DNA of 18,344 nucleotides from CAZJYC01 sp964550165 (GTDB taxonomy: Bacteria; Acidobacteriota; Aminicenantia; Aminicenantales; Aminicenantaceae): assembly GCA_964550165.1 (NCBI GenBank), contig CAZJYC010000051.1, forward strand, positions 1 to 18,344. Reading direction: 5' to 3'. Positions 1 to 7,861 of this stretch are shown in pieces. Both the position numbers and the translations under genes were made by a program. Under the pieces are notes generated by a model, which was not told where the DNA came from, made no database searches, and worked only from the letters and a program-made list of their open reading frames with translations. Position 1 is the first letter of the stretch, and every line of letters begins with the position of its first letter.

Positions 1-353
1 CCGTTTTGCATGGCGATGATGGCCGCGGCACAGCCTGCGCCTCCTCCGCCGATGATCAGAATGTCTGTCTCATAATCGATGTGGTTGAGGTCGAAAAGCT
101 CGGGTTTGATCCTGGAGTGAGATTCCAGCATAACGGCGACTTCTGTGGTCAGCAACTCTCCTTTATTCGGACCGATATGGATTTTTCGCCTCGAATCCGG
201 CTTGCAGTCAGGATGAAACTTGTTGAGGACTTCCTCCCTTTCCTTGGCTGTCATCGGAGCAAAGACAGGCTTCCCTGATTTCTCAAGCTCAAACCTTTTA
301 TTCCGGGTTTGGGCAACTTTTTCGAGTAATGGCCTCATATAATCTGGATACAT
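1..353 (-). CDS. Fumarate reductase/succinate dehydrogenase-type flavoprotein, N-terminal part (cut by window edge)
   Basis: Only the first 117 residues are in the window; the gene continues past the left edge. The ATG at 353 follows an AAGGAG ribosome site about 6 bases upstream. Residues 97-117 form an FAD-binding Rossmann start (DILIIGGGGAG, then CAAAIIAMQN), as in SdhA/FrdA/TfrA/AprA flavoproteins. Before it lies a roughly 95-residue extension, containing MTAKEREEVLNKFHPD and IHIGPNKGE, that canonical SdhA/FrdA lacks. From memory, a subset of anaerobe FrdA-like proteins carries such an extension. The gene lies 41 bases after an FrdB-like Fe-S gene and is the last visible gene of the Kor/Hdr/Flox operon. 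It would probably hold the substrate site for a fumarate/succinate-type reaction. The catalytic His/Arg residues are outside the window, so the substrate cannot be confirmed. Confidence 0.85.
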   Translation of the reverse strand, partial: MYPDYMRPLLEKVAQTRNKRFELEKSGKPVFAPMTAKEREEVLNKFHPDCKPDSRRKIHIGPNKGELLTTEVAVMLESHSRIKPELFDLNHIDYETDILIIGGGGAGCAAAIIAMQN

Positions 354-394
354 CTTGCACTCCTTATCGGGTCAAGTTTGTAAGCACTTGCATT

Positions 395-1144
395 TTATTT
401 TTCCGTATCTCTTTCATAATATTTTTTCTTTAACTCTTCTTTTTTCATGGTCATCAGTTCTTTGTATTCTTTATCGTACGTGCGCTCCTTCATTTCTTTG
501 AGTCTTTTCTCGAGCGGCTTGCTCTTCTTGGACAGATATTTTCCGTACAAACGTTTGGCGAGCAGCCCGACGTTGTACTGGACGATTTCTGCCGGGCAAC
601 GGATGGCACAAAGCCCGCAGCAGAGGCAATCGAAGGAAAGATCCATAACCTTTTCGATATCGCCTCGAATTGCCGCCTGGATGTAATCCATGACTTCTAA
701 TTCCTGAGGACAGGCCTTAGTGCAGGTGTTACAGGCGACACAGCGAAAAACTTCGGGGTAAAGCTTTTGAAAAGTCGCAACGTTCGGGTCCAGTTTATCG
801 ATATCGTAAACAGGCTTTTGGGCTGGAATCGCAGGAAGCTGAGAGAGCCACATGCCGTCTTGAACCAGGGTTGTACAGGCCAGACCCGTATAGATTTTAT
901 AGTCGCCGGGGAGACGGTAAACAGTCGCACAGGCGCCGCAGAATCCTTCGCGGCATCCAGCGCCTCTTTTTATCTGGTAGCCGGCGTACTCGATAGCACC
1001 CATGATGGTGGCATCCGCCGGCACTTTGTAAGCTTTGCCCATGATGAAAACCGTGATCATATCTTTCTTCGCGCTTTCTTCCTTTGTCGGTTTCGCTTTG
1101 ATTGGCTTTACGGATTTCCTTTTGGCCGCTTTCTTTGTTGCCAT
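395..1144 (-). CDS. FrdB/TfrB-like iron-sulfur subunit with 2Fe-2S domain and two 4Fe-4S motifs
   Basis: A 249-residue protein. A plant-type 2Fe-2S domain at about residues 30-100 has ligands C64, C69, C72 and C90 (GCREGFCGAC). A dicluster module follows: C135/C138/C141/C145 (CVACNTCTKACP) and C173/C176/C179/C183 (CLCCGLCAIRCP). This is the fumarate reductase Fe-S layout, but both C-terminal motifs look like full 4Fe-4S sites rather than 4Fe-4S plus 3Fe-4S. The second half therefore resembles HdrC, as in the N-terminal part of methanogen thiol:fumarate reductase TfrB, yet the HdrB-like CCG domains of TfrB are absent. Both ends are Lys-rich (first 28 residues, last 45). AAGGAG lies 9 bases before the ATG. 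It probably passes electrons between the flavoprotein encoded next and the Hdr/Flox complex. Confidence 0.88.
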   Translation of the reverse strand: MATKKAAKRKSVKPIKAKPTKEESAKKDMITVFIMGKAYKVPADATIMGAIEYAGYQIKRGAGCREGFCGACATVYRLPGDYKIYTGLACTTLVQDGMWLSQLPAIPAQKPVYDIDKLDPNVATFQKLYPEVFRCVACNTCTKACPQELEVMDYIQAAIRGDIEKVMDLSFDCLCCGLCAIRCPAEIVQYNVGLLAKRLYGKYLSKKSKPLEKRLKEMKERTYDKEYKELMTMKKEELKKKYYERDTEK

Positions 1145-1159
1145 CGCCGATATCTCCTT

Positions 1160-1984
1160 TTAATATTCTTGAGGAAGTTTTTTGAGTTCAGCCCAGGAAT
1201 AGACAGGGCCATCTTTGCAGACATAATGCAAGCCGATGTTGCATCGCCCGCATTTGCCGATGCCACATTTCATCTTGTTCTCGACCGTGGTGTAAATCTG
1301 TTCATCCTCAAAGCCAAGGTCTTTGAGCGCCTTGATGACGAATTTGATCATGATCGGAGGGCCGCAGGTGATTGTAATGGCGTTCTGGGGAGAAGGCTTT
1401 TTATCTGTGACATTTTGAGGAACAAACCCGACAAACTCTTTCCAGCCTGGCTCTTCGACGTCGACCGAAAGATGGACGGTCATTTTTTTTCTCATCTCTT
1501 CCAGCTCTTCTCTAAAAACCAGGTCTTTGGATGTCCTTGCACCGTAAACGAGCATCAACTCTCCGTAGTCTTTCCTCTGGCCCAGGGCAGTGTTGAGCAC
1601 AGACCATATGGGCGCCAGTCCGATGCCACCGCTGATAAAGATAATATTTTTTCCTTTCCATTCTTCTAAAGGGAAGCCGTTCCCGTAAGGCCCTCGGATG
1701 CCGATAATATCACCGACCTGCATTTCGTGGAGGGCGGATGTCACTCGACCCATCTTCAGAATGCTGAACTGCAGGGAATCTTTGTTAAGAGGCGAGGAAG
1801 AGATGGAGATCATCGATTCTCCTTTGCCAAAGACGGAAAGCATGGCACACTGACCGCAGCGGAAAGAAAAATCATTGTTGCTGAGAAACTGGGTTCTGAA
1901 CGTTTTGATGGGTCTTGCCCCGCCGACTTCTTCCCTGATGGAGATTATTTTTGCCAGTCTCGGAATATAGACATTATTGGCCAT
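1160..1984 (-). CDS. flxA: FAD/NAD(P)-binding oxidoreductase, FlxA/PyrK-type
   Basis: A 274-residue protein of the ferredoxin-NADP reductase-like superfamily. The N-terminal FAD barrel carries GESMISISSSP near residue 57. The NAD(P) domain has FISGGIGLAPIWSVL near residue 117 and the CGPP motif near 207. The C-terminus has a PyrK-like 2Fe-2S motif with C240, C245, C248 and C256. This is the composition of FlxA, the NAD(P)H-oxidising subunit of Flox-Hdr complexes, and of the gamma subunit of cytosolic hydrogenases. It would feed NAD(P)H electrons to or from the neighbouring Fe-S proteins and MvhD. The start is ambiguous between ATG 1990 and ATG 1984. I chose 1984 because AGGTGA directly abuts the first ATG but sits 6 bases before the second. 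The start overlaps the upstream gene by 11 bases. Confidence 0.88.
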   Translation of the reverse strand: MANNVYIPRLAKIISIREEVGGARPIKTFRTQFLSNNDFSFRCGQCAMLSVFGKGESMISISSSPLNKDSLQFSILKMGRVTSALHEMQVGDIIGIRGPYGNGFPLEEWKGKNIIFISGGIGLAPIWSVLNTALGQRKDYGELMLVYGARTSKDLVFREELEEMRKKMTVHLSVDVEEPGWKEFVGFVPQNVTDKKPSPQNAITITCGPPIMIKFVIKALKDLGFEDEQIYTTVENKMKCGIGKCGRCNIGLHYVCKDGPVYSWAELKKLPQEY

Positions 1985-3011
1985 ACTCATTCACCTTATT
2001 GAGAACTTCGATAATATCTATCCCGACCGGGCATTTTGAGACACACCGTCCGCAGCCTGTGCACTGATAGTGCTGGTAGCGTTCGACAAAATACTCGAAT
2101 TTATGAAAAATCCTCTGACGGAGCCGAGAAGCTCTATCGGGCCTGGGATTGTGCCCTGAGGAATGCATCGTGAAGTCAGGGAATTGGCAGTTATCCCAGG
2201 TTCTAATCCTTTCTCCTTTTAGGGGAGAAGACGAAGTAACCTCGTCATTGATATCAAAGCAATGGCATGTTGGACAGAGATAGGTGCAGATGCCGCAGCG
2301 GATGCAGCCTAGGGATTCCTCTTCCCAGAAGGGAGATTCGAACATTTCTTTGAGTTTGGCGGGGATTTTTTTGATTTCTTTGATCTGTCGCTTGATCAGC
2401 TTCTCGGACTCAGCTCGGATTTTCTCGACGTCCTTCTTGTCCTTGGCTGTGGGCTCCTGGAAGAGATTCTTGGCCAAATTGATGAGTTCATTGCCTTTTT
2501 CTGTTAGGGATTCTATAAAATATCGATCGCCCAAATCTGTCATCAGCGCATCCAGCCCTTCTTTGGAAAAGGGAGAGCCATTCACCGAAAGGCAGAAGCA
2601 GTTGGCAGAGGGAGGGTCTGCGCAGCTCAACCCGACAAGAACAGCTGCCTTCCTTCTTCTCCAGTAGTAGGGATCTATGAGGTCTCCACCAAAAACTTTA
2701 TCTGTCAAAGTCAAAGCTCTGGCATCGCAGGGCCTGACGCCGAAGATGACAGACGGCTTTTCCTCAGGAAGAACCTCTTTGACTTCGATTCCCTCCTCGT
2801 TTGAGACAAATTCCAAAACGATTTCTCTCTGGGGGAAGATGATTTTTTTTGGAGATTGGATGGTCAAAGCGTAATCGAGGTCGATGCTTTCTGGAGCCTC
2901 GATGCGCTCGAAATTCCAAAGATCGCCTTTTTTCACCGGCCCGTATAATTGATATGAGGAAAGCTTCTTCATCCATTCCGGGAAAGATTTTTTATCCAGT
3001 ATCTTTTCCAT
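1974..3011 (-). CDS. 4Fe-4S dicluster protein, AsrA / hydrogenase-beta-like (probable FlxB-type subunit)
   Basis: A 345-residue protein of the family that includes anaerobic sulfite reductase subunit A and sulfhydrogenase beta subunits. Signature segments are GVRPCDARAL (residues 91-100) and GLSCADPPSANCFC (127-140). These are followed by 4Fe-4S ligands C236/C239/C242/C246, extra cysteines 249 and 251 (CPTCHC), and C317/C320/C323/C327 (CTGCGRCVSKCP). The start at 3011 was chosen because AGGTGA lies 4 bases upstream of it and the previous gene ends only 4 bases away; a longer in-frame reading would overlap that gene. In Flox clusters and in NAD(P)-linked hydrogenases this subunit accompanies the FAD/NAD(P) subunit, which here is encoded immediately downstream. 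It is therefore likely to be an electron relay next to FlxA. The flx letter assignment is from memory and uncertain. Confidence 0.82.
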   Translation of the reverse strand: MEKILDKKSFPEWMKKLSSYQLYGPVKKGDLWNFERIEAPESIDLDYALTIQSPKKIIFPQREIVLEFVSNEEGIEVKEVLPEEKPSVIFGVRPCDARALTLTDKVFGGDLIDPYYWRRRKAAVLVGLSCADPPSANCFCLSVNGSPFSKEGLDALMTDLGDRYFIESLTEKGNELINLAKNLFQEPTAKDKKDVEKIRAESEKLIKRQIKEIKKIPAKLKEMFESPFWEEESLGCIRCGICTYLCPTCHCFDINDEVTSSSPLKGERIRTWDNCQFPDFTMHSSGHNPRPDRASRLRQRIFHKFEYFVERYQHYQCTGCGRCVSKCPVGIDIIEVLNKVNEYGQ

Positions 3012-3015
3012 TATT

Positions 3016-4047
3016 TCACCTGATAAAATCTTCCGGGTCTTCATCCTTGAAGCAGGAGATGAGGGAAGGTTGATCAGGGTCAAAGCCCACATCATAGCCA
3101 AAAAGCTCTTTGGCTTCTTTTTCCAGCTTCTTGTTCAGAAAACGAAGAGGAATATCCAGCGGACAAACCCTTTCGCATTCTCCGCAGTCGATGCAGCGGC
3201 CAGCGAGATGGATGGCTCTGACCAGGTGATAGACAAAATTTTCCGAGGCAACGGGTGATTTTTCCACCCATTTTATCTTCTGGGCTTTTTCTTCAGCGGT
3301 CGTATCGGCTGTCACAGCAAAGTTTATGGTATCAGCCACGCACTCGTCGCAATAACACATCGGGCAGACAGACCGGCAGGCATAGCAACGGATGCACTTC
3401 GAAAACTGTTCCTTCCAGAACTCCCACCGTTCCTGTTTGGAGAGGGCTTCAATTTTTTCCAGAGATTGAAAGGGATTTTCGGCTTTTCTTTTACTCTTTT
3501 CTCCCAGAAGAACGTCGTAGATAACGGGAACACTGGCTTTGCATTCCAAACATCTTTCCGCCAGAATCTCTTCGGCCGGGATTTCTACTTTGCCTTCTGC
3601 GGTGGTGACGATAAAACTGCCTTTTTCACCGAACTCAACTTTTCTGGCTTTTTTGCCATTCAGTTTTTTGATCAATTTTTTCTCATCGATAACGCCTGCA
3701 TTCTCGCAGGAAACACCGACGATGTAGACATCGCCACGATTTATGAATTTCTCTTGCAGGAGGACGACAAGAGCTCGGCTGTCGCAGCCTTTGACCACAA
3801 GCCCCACAGGCCTGAGGTCAGGATTTTTTTTCTTTGCGTTTTTCCTTTTTTCGTCAGCCAGGAAACGGCTGAGATTGTGGACACATACGGGATCCCAGAT
3901 TATTTTTTCGGCATCCTCAGCGTTTTTGATGAAAGCCGGTTTTGGCATAAGCCCGTCTGCCCCCTGCTCATAGGCGATGACATATTTGACTTTTCCATCC
4001 TTAAGGATCTTCTTGACTTCGTTTTTAAGGTCTTCGAGGTTGACCAT
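3016..4047 (-). CDS. 4Fe-4S dicluster protein, Frh/Fdh-beta-like (probable FlxC-type subunit)
   Basis: A 343-residue protein. The N-terminal half resembles coenzyme F420 hydrogenase / formate dehydrogenase beta-like proteins found next to Hdr genes, with VVKGCDSRALVVLLQE (84-99), GVSCENAG (111-118) and CLEC (166-169). The C-terminal half has 4Fe-4S ligands C218/C221/C224/C228, a CYCDEC run at 231-236, and C285/C288/C291/C295 (CIDCGECERVCP). Its layout parallels the next gene (CDSRAL versus CDARAL, the GVSC/GLSC segment, dicluster C-terminus), so the two may be distant paralogues. The start overlaps the mvhD stop by one base (TAATG) and GAGGAG lies 9 bases upstream. It probably links MvhD/HdrA to the NAD(P)H module. 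No flavin- or F420-binding residue can be claimed from sequence alone. Confidence 0.8.
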   Translation of the reverse strand: MVNLEDLKNEVKKILKDGKVKYVIAYEQGADGLMPKPAFIKNAEDAEKIIWDPVCVHNLSRFLADEKRKNAKKKNPDLRPVGLVVKGCDSRALVVLLQEKFINRGDVYIVGVSCENAGVIDEKKLIKKLNGKKARKVEFGEKGSFIVTTAEGKVEIPAEEILAERCLECKASVPVIYDVLLGEKSKRKAENPFQSLEKIEALSKQERWEFWKEQFSKCIRCYACRSVCPMCYCDECVADTINFAVTADTTAEEKAQKIKWVEKSPVASENFVYHLVRAIHLAGRCIDCGECERVCPLDIPLRFLNKKLEKEAKELFGYDVGFDPDQPSLISCFKDEDPEDFIR

Positions 4048-4469
4048 TATCGACTTCTCCTCAGCTTGGTTTGAGCACCGAGAGGTTTGAGCTCTTTGAC
4101 GAAATCCTTGATGATCTGGGTGTACTTCGTCCCTTCTGCGGCCGAGACCCAGGACATCTGGAAACGCTGGGGCTCCAGACCGATGTACTCCAGGAGCTTC
4201 TTGACGAGGGCGATTCTTCGCCGGGCATAGAAGTTGCCCTTGATGTAATGACAGTCGCCGGGATGGCAGCCTGAAACAAGCACCCCGTCTGCTCCTCTAT
4301 TGAATGCGTTGAAGATGTAAAGCGGGGAAACGCTTCCCGAACACATGACAGTGATCGGGACAACGTTAGGTGGGTACTCCATCCGCGAAACTCCCGCCAG
4401 GTCGCTACCTGCCGAAGAGCACCACTTGCAGAGGAAGGCTACGATTTTCGGTTCGAACTCTTCTGCCAT
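4047..4469 (-). CDS. mvhD: MvhD-like 2Fe-2S electron adaptor to HdrA
   Basis: A 140-residue protein matching the MvhD/FrhD-like adaptor family. Cysteines are C14/C17 (FLCKWCSSAG), C43 (CSGSVSP), C68 and C73 (SGCHPGDCHY). In methanogens MvhD carries electrons from the Mvh hydrogenase to HdrA; in Flox-Hdr systems an MvhD-like domain does the same from an NAD(P)H module. No MvhA/MvhG hydrogenase subunit is nearby, which fits the second role. The ATG lies 2 bases after the hdrA stop, and GGAGG sits 6 bases before it inside the end of hdrA, suggesting tight translational coupling. It is a stand-alone protein, not fused to HdrA or to another Flox subunit as seen in some genomes. Confidence 0.92.
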   Translation of the reverse strand: MAEEFEPKIVAFLCKWCSSAGSDLAGVSRMEYPPNVVPITVMCSGSVSPLYIFNAFNRGADGVLVSGCHPGDCHYIKGNFYARRRIALVKKLLEYIGLEPQRFQMSWVSAAEGTKYTQIIKDFVKELKPLGAQTKLRRSR

Positions 4470-4471
4470 GA

Positions 4472-6418
4472 TTATCCTCCGAGAGACGCCCTGATCATCT
4501 CATGAACCTGCAAAGGTGTCAGGTTTTTGACTTGGATGGCTGCTCTGAGACAGGTGGCTGAGCAGGTCCCGCACCCCTCGCACAGGACTTCATTGATCTC
4601 AACTTTTCCGTCTTTAAGCGCAAGAGCATCATAGGGACAGACCTGAACGCACATGCCGCAGCCGGTGCAGAGGTTGATGTTAACCTTGGCTACAGTGGGT
4701 GCATGAAAAAGCCTTTCCTGGGACAAAATGGCAATCGCTTTGGCAGCCGCTCCGCTGGCTTGAGCTACGGCTTCAGGGATATCTTTAGGAGCCTGAGCCG
4801 CGCCGGCCAGGAACATCCCGGATGTGACACTTTCCACAGGTCTGAGCTTGGGATGGGCTTCGGAAAGGAAGCCGTCCTTATCCATGGCGATCTTGAGTTT
4901 CTTGGCCAGTTCCTCTGCTCCTTTCGACGGACGCGTGGCCATGGCCAAAACAACCATATCGGCATCGATCTCGATGTTCTTACCGCTCAGGGTATCGACT
5001 CCCCAGACTTTGACCTTGCCGTTTTCCTCAAAGATTTTGGAAACCTTGCCCCTTAAGTAGAGAACACTATCTTCTTCCACAGCGCGCTTCACAAATTCCT
5101 CGTAGCCTTTCCCTCCTGACCGGATGTCGATGTAGAAGATGTAGGCCTGGCCGTCGTGGACATGATGCTTGTAGAGCATGGCGTGTTTGACAGTGTACAT
5201 GCAGCATATTTTGGAGCAGTATGCGCAGTGAAGCTCAGGATCGCGTGAGCCGACACACTGGATAAAGACAACCTCTTTCGGTTCTTTATGGTCGGAAGGC
5301 CTGAGGATTTTTCCCCTTGTCGGTCCAGAGGCAGAGCACAGCCTTTCGAACTGAAGGCCATCCAGGACGTCTGGATATTTTCCGTATCCATATTCGGCCA
5401 TCAGCTCTTTGTCGTAAAGATCGTAGCCTGTGGCGACGATAATCGCTCCAACATCTTCTTCGATGATCTTGGGCTTCATATCGTAATCAATGGCCTTGGC
5501 CTCACAGACATCGGCGCATTTTCCGCAGGCGATGGGCAGAAGCCCGGGACAGGCTTTTATATCCAGAGTGTAACTGGCTGGGATAGCCTGAGGGAAAGGA
5601 ATATAAATAGCTCGCCTTCCGGTTAAGCCGATATCGAACTCATTGGGGACAAGGACCGGGCAGACCTTGGTGCATTCGTCACAAAGATTGCATTTGTCCG
5701 GGTCAACATAGGTGGGCTTTTTGAGGATTTTTACTTTAAAGTTGCCCACATACCCGGAGACCTCCTGAACCTCGCTGTAAGTCATGAGCTTGATTTTGGG
5801 ATGCTTGGAAACTTCCACCATTTTCGGTGTCAGAATACACTGGGAGCAGTCAAGGGTGGGGAATGTTTCAGAAAGCTGAATCATGTGGCCTCCGATGGAA
5901 GGAGACCGCTCGACCAGTATAACTTCAAAGCCGCTGTTGGCCAGGTCTAAGGAAGCCTGGATGCCGGCGATTCCGCCGCCGATCACCAGAGCTTTGCGCG
6001 TCACAGGGATGCTGATCGGTTCCAGGGATTCATTCCTGCGCACTCTTTCTACGGCGCTCTTGGTGATGTTTATCGCCTTTTTTGTCGCTTTTTCTGTTTC
6101 CTTATGAACCCAACTGCACTGTTCGCGGATATTGGCGATTTCACATTGGAAGGCATTGAGTCCCGCCGACTTTGAGGTGTTCCTGAATGTCGTTTCATGG
6201 AGAGTCGGTGAACAGCAGGCGACAATAACGTTATCCAGCTTTTTTTCCTTGATGGCCTTTATGATGAGATTCTGGCCTGGATCAGAACACATATAGACGT
6301 ATTCTTCGGAGTGGACGACTCCTCCGTGCTTGGCGAGTTCTTCAGCAACTTTTTTTACGTCGACCGTTCCTGCGATGTTTATGCCACAGTGACATATAAA
6401 AACGCCAGTACGTTTCAT
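4472..6418 (-). CDS. hdrA: HdrA-like flavin-bifurcating subunit
   Basis: A 648-residue, full-length HdrA. The N-terminal domain (1-140) has cysteines near 9-11, 44, 68-69, 92 and 101. An FAD Rossmann motif GGGIAG lies at 147-152. C191/C194 (CSQC) follow. A ferredoxin-like insert has C243/C246/C249/C253, then C290, C298, C301 and C305. A C398-C406 cysteine group (CAYCSKICC) comes next. The C-terminal 2x4Fe-4S domain uses C584/C587/C590/C594 and C613/C616/C619/C623. HdrA is the subunit where a single FAD splits or merges electron pairs between ferredoxin, the HdrBC branch and the MvhD branch. Its ATG overlaps the korC stop in ATGA, so it is coupled to the 2-oxoacid oxidoreductase genes rather than to hdrBC, which lie at the other end of the kor block. 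Confidence 0.95.
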   Translation of the reverse strand: MKRTGVFICHCGINIAGTVDVKKVAEELAKHGGVVHSEEYVYMCSDPGQNLIIKAIKEKKLDNVIVACCSPTLHETTFRNTSKSAGLNAFQCEIANIREQCSWVHKETEKATKKAINITKSAVERVRRNESLEPISIPVTRKALVIGGGIAGIQASLDLANSGFEVILVERSPSIGGHMIQLSETFPTLDCSQCILTPKMVEVSKHPKIKLMTYSEVQEVSGYVGNFKVKILKKPTYVDPDKCNLCDECTKVCPVLVPNEFDIGLTGRRAIYIPFPQAIPASYTLDIKACPGLLPIACGKCADVCEAKAIDYDMKPKIIEEDVGAIIVATGYDLYDKELMAEYGYGKYPDVLDGLQFERLCSASGPTRGKILRPSDHKEPKEVVFIQCVGSRDPELHCAYCSKICCMYTVKHAMLYKHHVHDGQAYIFYIDIRSGGKGYEEFVKRAVEEDSVLYLRGKVSKIFEENGKVKVWGVDTLSGKNIEIDADMVVLAMATRPSKGAEELAKKLKIAMDKDGFLSEAHPKLRPVESVTSGMFLAGAAQAPKDIPEAVAQASGAAAKAIAILSQERLFHAPTVAKVNINLCTGCGMCVQVCPYDALALKDGKVEINEVLCEGCGTCSATCLRAAIQVKNLTPLQVHEMIRASLGG

Positions 6419-6996
6419 TGTTTTACCTTCTGTTTCTCGTCTTTGTGTTTTTTTTCTTTATCCAGGAGTTCTTTTCCGTAATCATATCCTTTATCAAATG
6501 CCTGAATATTAAGGTCCAAAAATCTTTTTGGAACCAAACCCGGGAGCGCTTTTTTCATAGCCTCTGGAGAAACGGTTTGGGTCACTGCGGTGAAGAAACC
6601 GAGCATGACCAAGTTGGCAATGATCCGATTCCCCAGCTCCTCGGCAAAACGGGTGGACGGAATGGCATAGGTTTTTATTTTTCCCCGGGGAGGCTTAGTC
6701 TTGACCAGGTCTTTGTCGATAATCAAAATCCCGTCTTCCCGAAGCTCTGGCTCGTATTTGTCATAAGCTTCCTGGGACATGGAGACAAGTACTTCGGGTT
6801 TTGAGATGTAAGGGTAGAGGACCCGTTCGTCAGCGACAACAAGCTGAGAGCTGCAAGCGCTTCCCCGCGCTTCAGGTCCAAAGCTCTGGGTCATAGTGGC
6901 GTGTTTGTTGTCGAAGAGAGCTATAGCCTTCCCTGTGATAAGGCCACAGCGGATGATTCCTTGACCTCCAAAACCAGAAAACCTAATCTCACTCAT
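6415..6996 (-). CDS. korC: 2-oxoacid:ferredoxin oxidoreductase gamma subunit
   Basis: A 193-residue protein with the gamma-subunit signature GFGGQGI at residues 8-14 and the EARGSACSSQLV segment near 43. The C-terminus is Lys-rich and rather charged. The start at 6996 (MSEIRFSGFGGQG) was preferred over a longer in-frame reading because the family begins right before this glycine motif. With this start it overlaps korB by 8 bases. It overlaps hdrA by 4 bases (ATGA). In KOR/OGOR enzymes the gamma subunit contributes to CoA and subunit interactions alongside the alpha and beta subunits. Confidence 0.93.
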   Translation of the reverse strand: MSEIRFSGFGGQGIIRCGLITGKAIALFDNKHATMTQSFGPEARGSACSSQLVVADERVLYPYISKPEVLVSMSQEAYDKYEPELREDGILIIDKDLVKTKPPRGKIKTYAIPSTRFAEELGNRIIANLVMLGFFTAVTQTVSPEAMKKALPGLVPKRFLDLNIQAFDKGYDYGKELLDKEKKHKDEKQKVKQ

Positions 6997-7861
6997 GGCT
7001 GACTCCATAAGGCTGATATTTTTCGCCCAAAACTTTGGCCAGGTGGGCATTCATGCAATCGAGAAAAGTCGGCTTGTCTTTGTCGATAAACTTGCCGACA
7101 ATGAGTTTTCCCTGATAGCTGATATCAAGGGTTCTGGTATCTGCACCATGCTGAATTTCAGATTTTTCGTAATAATATTTCAAAAGGTTCAATCCGTCGC
7201 CGAGACGATTCCGGCGGGCATACAGCGTGACACAGGGAGTAATGACTTCGATGAAAGAAAAGCCTCTTTTGGCCAGAGCTTCCTGGATCGACTTGGTTAC
7301 CCTTCTGAGATGGAGGGCCGTCCAGCGGGCAACATAGGTTGCCCCTGAAGCTTCAGCGAGATAGGGGAGGCTAAAGGGATACTCGAAATTGCCGTAAGGG
7401 GCCGTGGAGGCGTTAGCAAGAATAGGTGTTGTGGCTGCAACCTGGCCTCCGGTCATGGCATAATTGAAATTATTGACACAAATGATGATGATGTCCATAT
7501 TGCGTCTGGCCGCATGGATGAAATGGTTGCCGCCGATTCCGACAATATCTCCGTCTCCGCTGAAAACTACGACTTTTAGCTCTGGGTTTGCCAGTTTCAA
7601 TCCAGTTGCAACAGGAATAGCCCGGCCATGGGTGGTATGGATGGAGTCGAGCTTGACGTAGCCAGCCACTCTTCCTGTGCATCCGATTCCAGATAGAACA
7701 GCAATTTTATCCAGGTCAATTTTGCTTTTGCGCAAAGCCTCGGCGAAGGAAGTGACAACAGTTCCTATTCCGCAGCCAGGACACCAGATATGGGGAATCC
7801 TGTCCATCCTCAGAAAATCTTCCATCGGATTTCTTTCTTCGAGACGATCTTCTTCCTTCAT
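6989..7861 (-). CDS. korB: 2-oxoacid:ferredoxin oxidoreductase beta subunit (TPP-binding)
   Basis: A 290-residue protein. Cys ligands for the proximal 4Fe-4S cluster are C27/C30 (WCPGCGIG), C61 (GIGCTGR) and C210 (ITPCVT). The thiamine pyrophosphate/Mg motif is GDGD at 102-105 followed by NNFNYAMTGGQ at 130-140. Composition and length fit OorB/KorB (2-oxoglutarate) better than the single-chain pyruvate enzyme, but related branched-chain or indolepyruvate-type enzymes cannot be excluded without comparison. Its ATG overlaps the korA stop by 4 bases (ATGA). It carries out decarboxylation of the 2-oxoacid on TPP, or the reverse reductive carboxylation driven by reduced ferredoxin. Confidence 0.94.
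   Translation of the reverse strand: MKEEDRLEERNPMEDFLRMDRIPHIWCPGCGIGTVVTSFAEALRKSKIDLDKIAVLSGIGCTGRVAGYVKLDSIHTTHGRAIPVATGLKLANPELKVVVFSGDGDIVGIGGNHFIHAARRNMDIIIICVNNFNYAMTGGQVAATTPILANASTAPYGNFEYPFSLPYLAEASGATYVARWTALHLRRVTKSIQEALAKRGFSFIEVITPCVTLYARRNRLGDGLNLLKYYYEKSEIQHGADTRTLDISYQGKLIVGKFIDKDKPTFLDCMNAHLAKVLGEKYQPYGVSHE

Noticed and set aside
6..278. 90-residue plus-strand frame at the left edge
   Set aside because: It is antisense to the N-terminus of the FAD flavoprotein, which has an unmistakable GGGGAG motif and a good ribosome site.
767..1669. 300-residue open frame on the plus strand across the FrdB-like and FlxA genes
   Set aside because: It is antisense to two genes with clear cofactor motifs, has no recognisable domain and no convincing ribosome site; it follows from codon composition of the true strand.
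3466..4074. 202-residue plus-strand frame opposite the 4Fe-4S gene before mvhD
   Set aside because: Antisense shadow rich in Phe from Lys/Glu codons of the real gene; no domain.
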